Positions 8,409-14,409 of a DNA stretch of 17,933 bases are shown here, piece after piece (positions within the stretch are counted from its first letter, which is position 1; every line of letters starts with the position of its first letter). A program made the position numbers and the translations under genes. The DNA is from CAIMZW01 sp037130455. GTDB taxonomy: Bacteria; Actinomycetota; Actinomycetes; Nanopelagicales; Nanopelagicaceae. The stretch spans positions 1 through 17,933 of the forward strand of contig JBAXSZ010000035.1 in assembly GCA_037130455.1 (NCBI GenBank), read 5' to 3'. The notes below the pieces were generated by a model. That model worked only from the letters and a program-made list of their open reading frames with translations. It was not told the origin of the DNA and ran no database searches.

Positions 8409-8882
8409 ATGGCTGAACTTGATTCATACTCCATTGCCCAGACGCTGGCGCTTAATGCGCTGGCGCCTCGGGCGCGCAGCCGTGCCGAACTCTCTGTGCA
8501 TTTGATAAAGCGTGGCGTAAGTCAGGCTGATGCAGATGCGGCGCTGGAGAATTTGGAACTTCAAGGACTAGTCAATGACTTGGAGTTTGCTCAAGCGTGG
8601 AGTGAATCTAGACAACGGCAGAAGAAGTTATCGAAACGAGTCATTGCTTCAGAGCTCAGAAGCAAAGGCGTGGCAGAAGAGATCATTGATGAGACGATGG
8701 CAGAAATTAATGATGACCATGAATATCAGATGGCTTTGGATCTAGCCACTCGTAAATTCCGATCCTGTTCTCATTTAGATTCTGATGTCATTTACCGACG
8801 AATTCACTCGCTACTCTCGCGAAAAGGCTTCGATCATGGGGTCGCATCCCGGATTCTTCGAGAGTTGCTCGAGATTTCATAA
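8409..8882 (+). CDS. recX: RecA regulatory protein RecX
   Basis: RecX binds RecA filaments and limits their growth. The 157-residue sequence shows the RecX pattern of tandem three-helix repeats: ARSRAELSVHLIKRGVSQAD, then LEFAQAWSESRQRQKKLSKR followed by VIASELRSKGV, then a third repeat near IYRRIHSLLSRKGFDHGVAS. It starts six bases after the recA stop, with no strong ribosome binding site of its own, so it is probably read on the recA mRNA. It is the last gene of the conserved block; the accessory signal-peptidase locus begins 41 bases downstream. Confidence 0.92.
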   Translation: MAELDSYSIAQTLALNALAPRARSRAELSVHLIKRGVSQADADAALENLELQGLVNDLEFAQAWSESRQRQKKLSKRVIASELRSKGVAEEIIDETMAEINDDHEYQMALDLATRKFRSCSHLDSDVIYRRIHSLLSRKGFDHGVASRILRELLEIS

Positions 8883-8888
8883 AAAACT

Positions 8889-8917
8889 TTGCATTTATAT
8901 CAATTTAGGCTCACAAT
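8889..8917 (+). promoter_or_regulatory. Promoter of the first SipW-type peptidase gene (leaderless)
   Basis: TTGCAT (8889-8894), a 17-base spacer and CACAAT (8912-8917) are followed by six bases and the GTG at 8924. The same arrangement (TTGCGT, 17 bases, AACAAT, six bases, start codon) precedes the paralogous gene at 16450. The agreement in spacing and in TTGC[AG]T supports both as promoters. No ribosome binding site is present, which fits leaderless translation. Confidence 0.55.
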
Positions 8918-8923
8918 TCATTG

Positions 8924-9472
8924 GTGAGACTTACTAAAACCCTAATGGCCATTAGGCGGGTGGCTTTTGGTCTTTCGGTTTTCCTGATTCTTTTTGTTCC
9001 AGTCATGATGCATTCAGTTCTCAATATTGCCCTCTCGCCAGTTCTCTCCGGTTCCATGCGCCCGGCATTTAATCCAGGAGACCTCTTGGTTACCAAGGAA
9101 GTCCCAGCAACAGAGTTGCATGTGGGCGATGTCGTAGTGCTTCGAAATGGGAACGATTACAGCCTCTTCTCCCACCGAGTTGTTGGCATCAATCGAACCG
9201 GCTCAAAAATATTTATTACAACGCGAGGCGATGCCAATCCCACTACGGATATGGGAAAAGTTGAAATTTACATGAACCAAACTGTGCCAAAGGGGATTGG
9301 TCATATTCCATGGCTAGGAAGAGTCATTGTCTATTTCACCAATCACAAAGTCTCCGCGATAGGCGATATGTTGATTCTTCTCGCTGCAGGGTATGGCCTC
9401 ATGCGAATTTTGACGACACGAAAAAAAGGTGCAGCAGCAACTGTTGAGGGTCAAGTAACGGATGCGGATTGA
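8924..9472 (+). CDS. SipW-type signal peptidase I (S26B), copy 1
   Basis: A membrane-bound signal peptidase of the ER/archaeal type, which uses a Ser-His-Asp set instead of the bacterial Ser-Lys pair. Counting from the GTG at 8924, Ser44 lies in SGSMRP, His84 in SHRV and Asp103 in RGDANP. An N-terminal hydrophobic segment (about residues 13-37) and a C-terminal one (about 145-165) flank the catalytic domain. The GTG start is preferred to the TTG one codon earlier and the ATG seven codons later, because it places Ser44, His84 and Asp103 at exactly the same positions as in the paralogue at 16450, and because of the leaderless promoter spacing. In Bacillus, SipW processes TasA and TapA; the likely substrates here are the subunits encoded downstream. 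Confidence 0.88.
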   Translation: MRLTKTLMAIRRVAFGLSVFLILFVPVMMHSVLNIALSPVLSGSMRPAFNPGDLLVTKEVPATELHVGDVVVLRNGNDYSLFSHRVVGINRTGSKIFITTRGDANPTTDMGKVEIYMNQTVPKGIGHIPWLGRVIVYFTNHKVSAIGDMLILLAAGYGLMRILTTRKKGAAATVEGQVTDAD

Positions 9473-9484
9473 AGATTAGATCCG

Positions 9485-10282
9485 CTACCTTGATACGTAG
9501 GGCAAATTCCGAGCAGCTGGCGCGTCATTCTTCTCATTCTTTTTGCCATTATCTAGCCGAAATCCAACTCCTCGTACGGCGGTAAAGAGACCTGGTCCGC
9601 CGGCACGTCGAATCTTCAACCGAAGTCGAGAAATATGCGAATTGATAATGTGGTCACTTCCTGGGCCGTATGGAACTCCAATAATCTCTAACATCGCCAT
9701 TCGATTAAAAACGCGGTAAGGCGATTTAATAAATGCCTCGAGAAGTCGAAACTCGGAAGTGGATATTGCTACTTCAAGATCATCCACAAAGAACTGGTAG
9801 GAAGTGAGATTCACTTTGAGATTCTCATGTACCGAAAGATCGCTATTTGGATTGATCGCAGATCGCAAACGAGAGCGGCTGAGCTGTTGCGCAGCCCGCG
9901 AATTCACAATCGCCTTGGATATCGGTCGCACCATGTAGTCGTTGGCGCCAGAGTCAATACAGGCATATTCGGTGATGATGGATTTTCGATCTGTTATCGC
10001 CAGAATCGGCACATTTGACTGGTTTCGTACCCATTCGCAAAAATCTAAATCCTTAGGGGAGGAAATTTGGATGAAGACCAACTCCGGTTGCGTCTGAAGG
10101 AACTTCTTCATGGCCTCGTCCAAGCCGGAAACAAAGATTGTTTTTTGCCCTAAGCCATTGAGCGAAGTCCGACAAGCCCCGAGTGAACCCAAAGCTTCCT
10201 CGACCACCAAGATGGTCACCGAATCATTTCTAGTTGCGGTCATTTCGATGCAACCATGACATTCATTAACCAACGCAAACAT
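9485..10282 (-). CDS. PhoB/OmpR-type response regulator with degenerate receiver
   Basis: This is a 265-residue regulator. A receiver-like domain (about residues 22-138) precedes an intact winged-helix DNA-binding domain (about 150-245) ending in the usual VRGVGFRLD. The phosphorylation site is missing: the acidic pair is EE (28-29), the phospho-acceptor aspartate is replaced by glutamine (Q72 in LVFIQISSP), and the conserved lysine is arginine (R119 in VRP). Thr97 and the GANDY motif remain. It is therefore probably not controlled by a kinase, and none is encoded in this window. The start at 10282 was chosen over a GTG at 10363 because GGAG lies six bases before it. The gene is divergent from the 10415 operon and convergent with 8924 (12-base gap), so control of the surrounding locus is likely but inferred. 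Confidence 0.85.
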   Translation of the reverse strand: MFALVNECHGCIEMTATRNDSVTILVVEEALGSLGACRTSLNGLGQKTIFVSGLDEAMKKFLQTQPELVFIQISSPKDLDFCEWVRNQSNVPILAITDRKSIITEYACIDSGANDYMVRPISKAIVNSRAAQQLSRSRLRSAINPNSDLSVHENLKVNLTSYQFFVDDLEVAISTSEFRLLEAFIKSPYRVFNRMAMLEIIGVPYGPGSDHIINSHISRLRLKIRRAGGPGLFTAVRGVGFRLDNGKKNEKNDAPAARNLPYVSR

Positions 10283-10356
10283 AAACTTCTCCACTTCGTC
10301 CCTTAAGTGAGTCCTGCGATATCCCAGAAGATTGATTAGACCTTCGTGCGGTTTAG

Positions 10357-10371
10357 TATACACAATGTATA
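10357..10371. promoter_or_regulatory. Candidate operator: TATACA-CAA-TGTATA palindrome
   Basis: A perfect 6-3-6 inverted repeat in the intergenic region between the regulator (minus) and the signal-peptidase operon (plus). It also contains or touches TATACT/TATACA hexamers that could serve as -10 elements for the minus-strand regulator gene, so a protein bound here could repress that gene. The binding protein is not known. Confidence 0.45.
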
Positions 10372-10374
10372 GGT

Positions 10375-10391
10375 TTGCGAGGTAATTGCGA
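10375..10391 (+). repeat. Direct repeat TTGCGA, 11-bp period, upstream of 10415
   Basis: TTGCGA occurs at 10375-10380 and again at 10386-10391. The second copy ends 11 bases before the proposed -10 element. PhoB-type regulators bind 11-bp-period direct repeats placed about 10 bases upstream of the -10 element in lieu of a good -35, and none is visible here. This makes it a candidate binding site for the divergent regulator. Confidence 0.45.
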
Positions 10392-10402
10392 GAATTGAGA
10401 CC

Positions 10403-10408
10403 TAGAGT
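10403..10408 (+). promoter_or_regulatory. Candidate -10 element, leaderless 10415 operon
   Basis: TAGAGT (matching TAnnnT) is followed by six bases (TTAGGG) and the ATG at 10415. The six-base spacing equals that seen before 8924 and 16450. The AGGG touching the ATG is too close to act as a normal ribosome binding site. Confidence 0.45.
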
Positions 10409-10414
10409 TTAGGG

Positions 10415-10957
10415 ATGAAGTCTACTGAGCAGCTCAATCTGGCGGAAATTCGTCCCGCACGGAAGAAAATCGACCTCTTTTACCCGATCCTTTTCGTCGT
10501 TTTGGTGCTTCCCGCGGCTTTTCACCTCATATTTGGACTCTCCTTCGCCCCGGTGCTCTCAAATTCGATGAAACCGGTCTACTCCGCAGGCGACCTCTTG
10601 ATCACAAAATCCACCTTTGCCGCAGATATCAAGGTCGGTCAAATCGTCGTCCTCCCCGACCTGGTTCAAAATGTCAACTATTCGCACCGAGTTTCGGAGG
10701 TTTCGGTTCATGGCGTACAGGTCACCTTTACCACAAAAGGCGATGCCAATCCGAGCGCCGATGAGCATCCAGTAACTATTTCGCAAGTGACAAAAGTGCC
10801 TCTGGTTGTTGGGCATATGAAAACTTTGGGTTGGCCAATCGTTTTTTATTTGCACCACAACCGCCCCGGACTTGGTTTGTTCTTATTGGGTCTCGCCGTT
10901 CTTTTAGGAGTGGCTCGATTTCTCATCATTCAATGGGGAAGTAGGAAAAACTCATGA
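10415..10957 (+). CDS. SipW-type signal peptidase I (S26B), copy 2
   Basis: A 180-residue paralogue of the other SipW-type peptidases with all catalytic residues: Ser51 in SNSMKP, His91 in YSHRV and Asp110 in KGDANP. The N-terminal tail is charged and cytoplasmic (KSTEQLNLAEIRPARKK), followed by a hydrophobic segment at about 22-45; a second one lies at about 150-172. It is the first gene of a tight operon: its stop overlaps the start of the next peptidase gene (ATGA), which in turn overlaps the first subunit gene. The divergent regulator and its candidate binding sites lie directly upstream. Copy 2 is probably the working peptidase of this operon, since copy 3 lacks a catalytic residue. Confidence 0.88.
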   Translation: MKSTEQLNLAEIRPARKKIDLFYPILFVVLVLPAAFHLIFGLSFAPVLSNSMKPVYSAGDLLITKSTFAADIKVGQIVVLPDLVQNVNYSHRVSEVSVHGVQVTFTTKGDANPSADEHPVTISQVTKVPLVVGHMKTLGWPIVFYLHHNRPGLGLFLLGLAVLLGVARFLIIQWGSRKNS

Positions 10958-11541
10958 CAATGACTGCACATCGCCTCCAACCAACATCGGAAGTGGTAGC
11001 CAAGAAGATTAGCTGGGTCAACGTTCTTGGAACACTGATCTTCTCCACACTTCTGATTCCAGTAATTTTGCATGTCTTCTTCAATACTTCGTTTTCCCCG
11101 GTGGTAAGTACAAGTATGGAACCTGAATATTCCATGGGTTCCTTAGTCTTCACCAAAGAGACGGTCGCATCCCAAATTCATTTGGGCGACATAGTGATCT
11201 TGCGAGAAGCAACAACACACAAACTTTTTGGTCACTCGGTAGCAAAAATCACACAATCTAATGGCTTGCTACAAATGAATACTAAAGGCCGAGAAAACTT
11301 GAAATTAGATCCGGGATTTATCCAAATCTCCCCAGATTCAACGTTGCCTCGAGTCACGGGTTCATTGCCATATGCCGGAACTTTTATTGCCTTTCTCTCC
11401 TCCAAGACCGGCAAACTCCTGAGCGGTTTCGCACTTCTTCTATCAGCAGTTCTCTACATCATTCGTTTTTGGCATAGAAGGTTGACTCTAAAGCACATGC
11501 AGGAATCCACTACAGAACAAGGGACAAGTAATGAAAATTAG
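10954..11541 (+). CDS. SipW-type signal peptidase homologue, copy 3, catalytic Asp missing
   Basis: This 195-residue protein is clearly of the same family, with an N-terminal hydrophobic segment (about 22-45), Ser54 in STSMEP, His94 in FGHS and a C-terminal membrane segment. It departs from the family at several conserved places: the PGD after the serine box is MGS (61-63), the Arg after the active-site His is Ser, and the usual KGDAN is KGREN, so the Asp position is Arg113. In S26B peptidases this Asp is required for activity. The protein may be inactive, may have altered specificity, or may act as a partner or anchor for copy 2. The reading frame is intact and both ends overlap neighbouring genes, so it is not decaying in an obvious way. 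Confidence 0.85.
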   Translation: MTMTAHRLQPTSEVVAKKISWVNVLGTLIFSTLLIPVILHVFFNTSFSPVVSTSMEPEYSMGSLVFTKETVASQIHLGDIVILREATTHKLFGHSVAKITQSNGLLQMNTKGRENLKLDPGFIQISPDSTLPRVTGSLPYAGTFIAFLSSKTGKLLSGFALLLSAVLYIIRFWHRRLTLKHMQESTTEQGTSNEN

Positions 11542-12256
11542 AAGTTCAAAATCCATGACCCCGAAAGTACTTTCCAATGGTGTTCGCCCACTGGTTGCAA
11601 CACATGGGGGTTCAGTCTTCTTTCAAATTGGCGTCTTGGTTACGGCCGTCATTGGTGGAGTATCGCTCGTGAGTTCTTCTGTTTTTGCATCTTTGGACGC
11701 AACAGCCATCAATAACTCTGCCCAGGGAATCAATACACATACCTTGGAATTAAGTCTTGCTAATAATGGCCAAGGTTTTACCGATATTTTGAACAAACTG
11801 ATCCCTGGCGATATCGTCAATCGCTACGTCACGCTCAATCAAGCTGGCTCCGCTGATGGAAGTGCTTTGACCCTTCAAGCTGTGGATAGCAACACCAGTG
11901 ATTTAACCAATGGCAATAACGCCAGTAGCCGAGGGTTGCAGGTTGCTGTTGATGAGTGCGTGGGCGGTACTTGGACACCAGCGACTGGCGTTTGTACTGG
12001 CGGCACTTCAACCTCGCTGTTTGCGTACAAACCATTTAATTCGGTTGGAAACCTTGCAAGTTCAGGAACTCCACTTTCGGTCTCTTCTTTGACTTCAGGT
12101 ACGTCGCTTTCCTTACGTATCTCGATCAAATACGAAGGTACCGAAACATCCACTAACGCAGTTTTACCTTCTAACACGATTCAGGGACAAGCCGCACTCG
12201 TGACTTGGACCTTCCGTGAAAATCAAGTAACAGCAGCAGCACCTTCTAACGCGTAA
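11531..12256 (+). CDS. TasA/camelysin-like secreted subunit 1
   Basis: A 241-residue secreted protein, the shortest full version of the core fold in this locus. A long charged N-terminus leads to a hydrophobic leader ending IGGVSLVSSSVFA (residues 41-53), with predicted cleavage after A53. The mature part begins SLDATA and has TasA-like features: an early NTHTLELSL strand, PGDIVNRYVTL (92-102), a two-cysteine loop C143-x11-C155, and a C-terminal VTWTFRENQ strand (224-232). In Bacillus, TasA is the main biofilm fibre subunit and is processed by SipW. The gene overlaps copy 3 of the peptidase by 11 bases and has GGGACA at 11521-11526 as ribosome binding site. The fibre role is inferred from the family. 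Confidence 0.8.
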   Translation: MKIRSSKSMTPKVLSNGVRPLVATHGGSVFFQIGVLVTAVIGGVSLVSSSVFASLDATAINNSAQGINTHTLELSLANNGQGFTDILNKLIPGDIVNRYVTLNQAGSADGSALTLQAVDSNTSDLTNGNNASSRGLQVAVDECVGGTWTPATGVCTGGTSTSLFAYKPFNSVGNLASSGTPLSVSSLTSGTSLSLRISIKYEGTETSTNAVLPSNTIQGQAALVTWTFRENQVTAAAPSNA

Positions 12257-12313
12257 GCCCTACACGTAAGAAGAAAAAACCAACGACAAAAGATGAGAGA
12301 TGGGAAAAAAGAA

Positions 12314-13219
12314 ATGAAGTTAGGAAAACTTTTGACGGGAAGTACTCGTTCAAAAACTGTAAAGATTGCGATTGTCGCCGTTGCTACAGTAGGAGGAATC
12401 TCCCTTGTTAGTTCTTCAGTGTTTGCCTCGCTCAATGCAACGGCTAACAACACCGAAGTACAGAGCATCAATGGCGGAAAGTTGACTATCGCCTTGAGCT
12501 CAACCGGCAACGGAATTGGAAATACCGGTTCAGGAATCCTGAACATGGGCAACTTCCAACCTGGAGATACTCAGTATCGATTGGTCGATTTGAACCAGAA
12601 CTCCGGTTCAAGCGCAGTCGCAGCTGATCCACTAAGCACACGTATCGATGTTCGCAATAGTTCAACCGATGCACATTCAGCGCTCAACAGCGTTCTTGAA
12701 ATTGGTATTGATGAGTGCACCAGCGGTACTTGGTCATATGTTGCCAACGCACCTGTTTGTGCTGGCGGAACAGTCGTTCACGTCCTCAGCACTTCTCCTG
12801 GTGGATCACTTCAATCTGCAATCGCTGCAACTAGCCAAGGTTGGACTTCAGATTACTTATCTTCAGCCCAGCTGGCTAATGAAGCCAACGTTGCATTCGA
12901 CACCGCACCAACGCTAGATGCCACTTCTGGTATCGATGCTAACGCGATGTCGATCCACTATTTGGACTCAACAACTACTCCAAACCTTGTTCCACCACAC
13001 ATCCACTTGACCAATATCGGTGCCGGCCAGACCGCTCACCTTTTGGTGAAGTTCTACATTCCTGCTAACTACTACGAAGTTACTTCAAACGGAACTCCGT
13101 CACACCGTTTGTCCGACATCGTTTCTAGTTCTTCTTATTCCACCATTCAAGATAAGACAGCGAACTTGACCTTCACGTTCTCTGAAAATCAACTTGCTGG
13201 AAGCACAACAACTAACTAA
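12314..13219 (+). CDS. TasA/camelysin-like secreted subunit 2
   Basis: This 301-residue paralogue has leader VGGISLVSSSVFA (residues 26-38) and predicted cleavage after A38. The mature start SLNATA, FQPGDTQYRLVDL (81-93), the cysteine loop C135-x13-C149 and the C-terminal LTFTFSENQ (285-293) match the other subunits. Between the cysteine loop and the last strands lies a segment of about 120 residues (WTSDYL through YIPANYYEV) not seen in the other subunits and without the Thr/Ala/Gly modules of subunits 3 and 4. The ATG at 12314 is chosen over that at 12293, because GGGA at 12302-12305 stands eight bases before it, as in the paralogues. It follows subunit 1 after 57 bases with no promoter seen, so the two are probably co-transcribed. 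Confidence 0.8.
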   Translation: MKLGKLLTGSTRSKTVKIAIVAVATVGGISLVSSSVFASLNATANNTEVQSINGGKLTIALSSTGNGIGNTGSGILNMGNFQPGDTQYRLVDLNQNSGSSAVAADPLSTRIDVRNSSTDAHSALNSVLEIGIDECTSGTWSYVANAPVCAGGTVVHVLSTSPGGSLQSAIAATSQGWTSDYLSSAQLANEANVAFDTAPTLDATSGIDANAMSIHYLDSTTTPNLVPPHIHLTNIGAGQTAHLLVKFYIPANYYEVTSNGTPSHRLSDIVSSSSYSTIQDKTANLTFTFSENQLAGSTTTN

Positions 13220-13247
13220 TAACTAAATAGGCACCATCTCTCGTCGC

Positions 13248-13279
13248 TCGGATGGGGACCTGAATAGGTCTCCATCCGA
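13248..13279 (+). terminator. Hairpin between subunits 2 and 3
   Basis: A 13-bp stem (TCGGATGGGGACC with GGTCTCCATCCGA, one G-T pair) closes on the six-base loop TGAATA, 28 bases after the subunit 2 stop. No T-tract follows, so it is either a terminator without U-tail or an mRNA processing/stability element. Confidence 0.5.
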
Positions 13280-13314
13280 AGGAGGGAGAGAAAAATTTCT
13301 CCACAGCAATTCAC

Positions 13315-13322
13315 TATATAAA
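13315..13322 (+). promoter_or_regulatory. Possible -10 region for subunit 3
   Basis: TATATAAA lies 30 bases before the subunit 3 ATG, after the hairpin. It would allow separate transcription of subunit 3 with a short leader carrying the GGGACA ribosome binding site. No good -35 was found. Confidence 0.3.
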
Positions 13323-13352
13323 CCAATCACCTCAATGAAATGGGACACAATC

Positions 13353-14240
13353 ATGAAACTCAGTTTGCTCACGGCAAAAAATGCAAAATCTAAAACAGTG
13401 AAGATTTCCATCCTGGCAATTGCTGCCATCGGCGGAGTCTCGCTTATAAGCTCGAACGTCTTCGCATCACTTAATGCCACGGCCTTCAACACTTCGGCCC
13501 AAAATGTCTCAGTCGGTACCTTGAAGCTCACTCAAGCGGGAGTTGGTAATGGTTTCACCACGGCAATTGGACCAATCCAACCTGGCGACACTCAGAATCG
13601 CTACATCGATGTAACCAACGGTGGATCCTTGGCTGGATCCTCAATGACACTTCAGATTGCTGATGCTCAAGCAGCTGCAACCATCACCGGCGCTACTGCA
13701 ACCGGCGGAACTGCAACTTTCACCGCGGTTAACTCTTTCGTCGTTGGACAAACCGTCACAATTGCTTCTGTTACTGGCGGTTCTTACAACAAGGCCAATG
13801 TAACCGTTGCCAGTGCATCCGGAACTCAGTTCACTGTCGTAGATTCAGCGTTGACCGGTACTTATACCTCTGGTGGAACTGCAACTCCGCTTGGAACTTT
13901 GACTTCTGACGCAACAAACGGACTTCAAGTAACAGTTTCTTCCTGTACAGGTGGAACCTGGACTGCTGCCACTGGCGTCTGTTCCGGTACCACTAACTCC
14001 GTTCTTGCCGGTACCGCTGCATCAGTTTTGAAGGCAAGCGCCCAAACCCTGACCGCTGCAAACTTGGCACTTACTGCTGGTGGAGTTTCGCGCTTGAAGA
14101 TCTCCATGAACCTTCCAAGCACATTGGCAGAAACAACCATCAATGGCGTTCTACCTGCAACCACACTTCAGGGTGCAACTGGTTCAATCACTTGGACCTT
14201 CACTGAGGCTCAAGTAACTGGTGCAACAACTAATAGCTAA
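13353..14240 (+). CDS. TasA/camelysin-like secreted subunit 3 with one inserted beta module
   Basis: This 295-residue paralogue has leader IGGVSLISSNVFA (residues 26-38) and mature start SLNATAFNTSAQ. The core fold continues with VGTLKLT, IQPGDTQNRYIDV (75-87) and MTLQIAD (98-104). The core is then interrupted by a Thr/Ala/Gly-rich module (about 109-178) and resumes at TSDATNGLQVTVSSC. The cysteine loop is C198-x11-C210, and the protein ends with ITWTFTEAQ and the tail TTNS. The ATG at 13353 is chosen over one at 13335, because GGGACA (13342-13347) precedes it at the same distance as in the other subunits. Hairpins on both sides suggest that its mRNA is handled separately. Confidence 0.8.
   Translation: MKLSLLTAKNAKSKTVKISILAIAAIGGVSLISSNVFASLNATAFNTSAQNVSVGTLKLTQAGVGNGFTTAIGPIQPGDTQNRYIDVTNGGSLAGSSMTLQIADAQAAATITGATATGGTATFTAVNSFVVGQTVTIASVTGGSYNKANVTVASASGTQFTVVDSALTGTYTSGGTATPLGTLTSDATNGLQVTVSSCTGGTWTAATGVCSGTTNSVLAGTAASVLKASAQTLTAANLALTAGGVSRLKISMNLPSTLAETTINGVLPATTLQGATGSITWTFTEAQVTGATTNS
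13677..13886 (+). repeat. Thr/Ala/Gly-rich beta module in subunit 3
   Basis: This stretch encodes about 70 residues with the pattern GGTATFTAVNSFVVGQTVTI, a YN-containing turn, VTVASASGTQFTV, then LTGTYTSGGTAT. The same pattern occurs in subunit 4 (14764-14994) at the same place in the core fold and is absent from subunit 1, so it is a transferable domain. It probably folds as a small all-beta unit. Confidence 0.65.
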
Positions 14241-14280
14241 TCCCTGATCTGCAAGTTCACAGGGATATGGACTTGTGTGT

Positions 14281-14336
14281 GTCCCACGTAAGAAGTTGCT
14301 GACGGCGCTATTAGCGCCGTCAACAACTCTTGGGAC
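14281..14336 (+). terminator. Long hairpin between subunits 3 and 4
   Basis: The core stem TGACGGCGCT / AGCGCCGTCA is perfect over 10 bp with loop ATT. It is extended past one mismatch by AGTTG / CAACT, and an outer GTCCCA (14281-14286) / TGGGAC (14331-14336) pair closes the structure. It begins 41 bases after the subunit 3 stop. No T-run follows, so it may be a U-less terminator, an attenuator that lowers readthrough into subunit 4, or an mRNA stabiliser. Confidence 0.6.
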
Positions 14337-14377
14337 CGTCGGGTAAAAAAGACTCCAACGTGAGTCAAGTAATTGCA

Positions 14378-14383
14378 CATAAT
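14378..14383 (+). promoter_or_regulatory. Possible -10 element for subunit 4
   Basis: CATAAT lies 26 bases before the subunit 4 ATG and downstream of the long hairpin, so subunit 4 could have its own promoter with a leader of about 20 bases containing GGGGACA. No -35 element is evident at the right distance. Confidence 0.3.
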
Positions 14384-14409
14384 GCTTCATCATTGAAGGG
14401 GACACCTAA

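Noticed and set aside
10283..10363. GTG at 10363 as start of the response regulator
   Set aside because: GGAG stands at good distance before the ATG at 10282. The longer version would add 27 residues without domain similarity and run over the candidate operator.
10415..11541. Peptidase copies as ordinary bacterial Ser-Lys signal peptidase I (LepB)
   Set aside because: The conserved region after the Ser box has His in an HR context and a GDAN motif, which are marks of the SipW/ER-type group; the LepB Lys region is absent.
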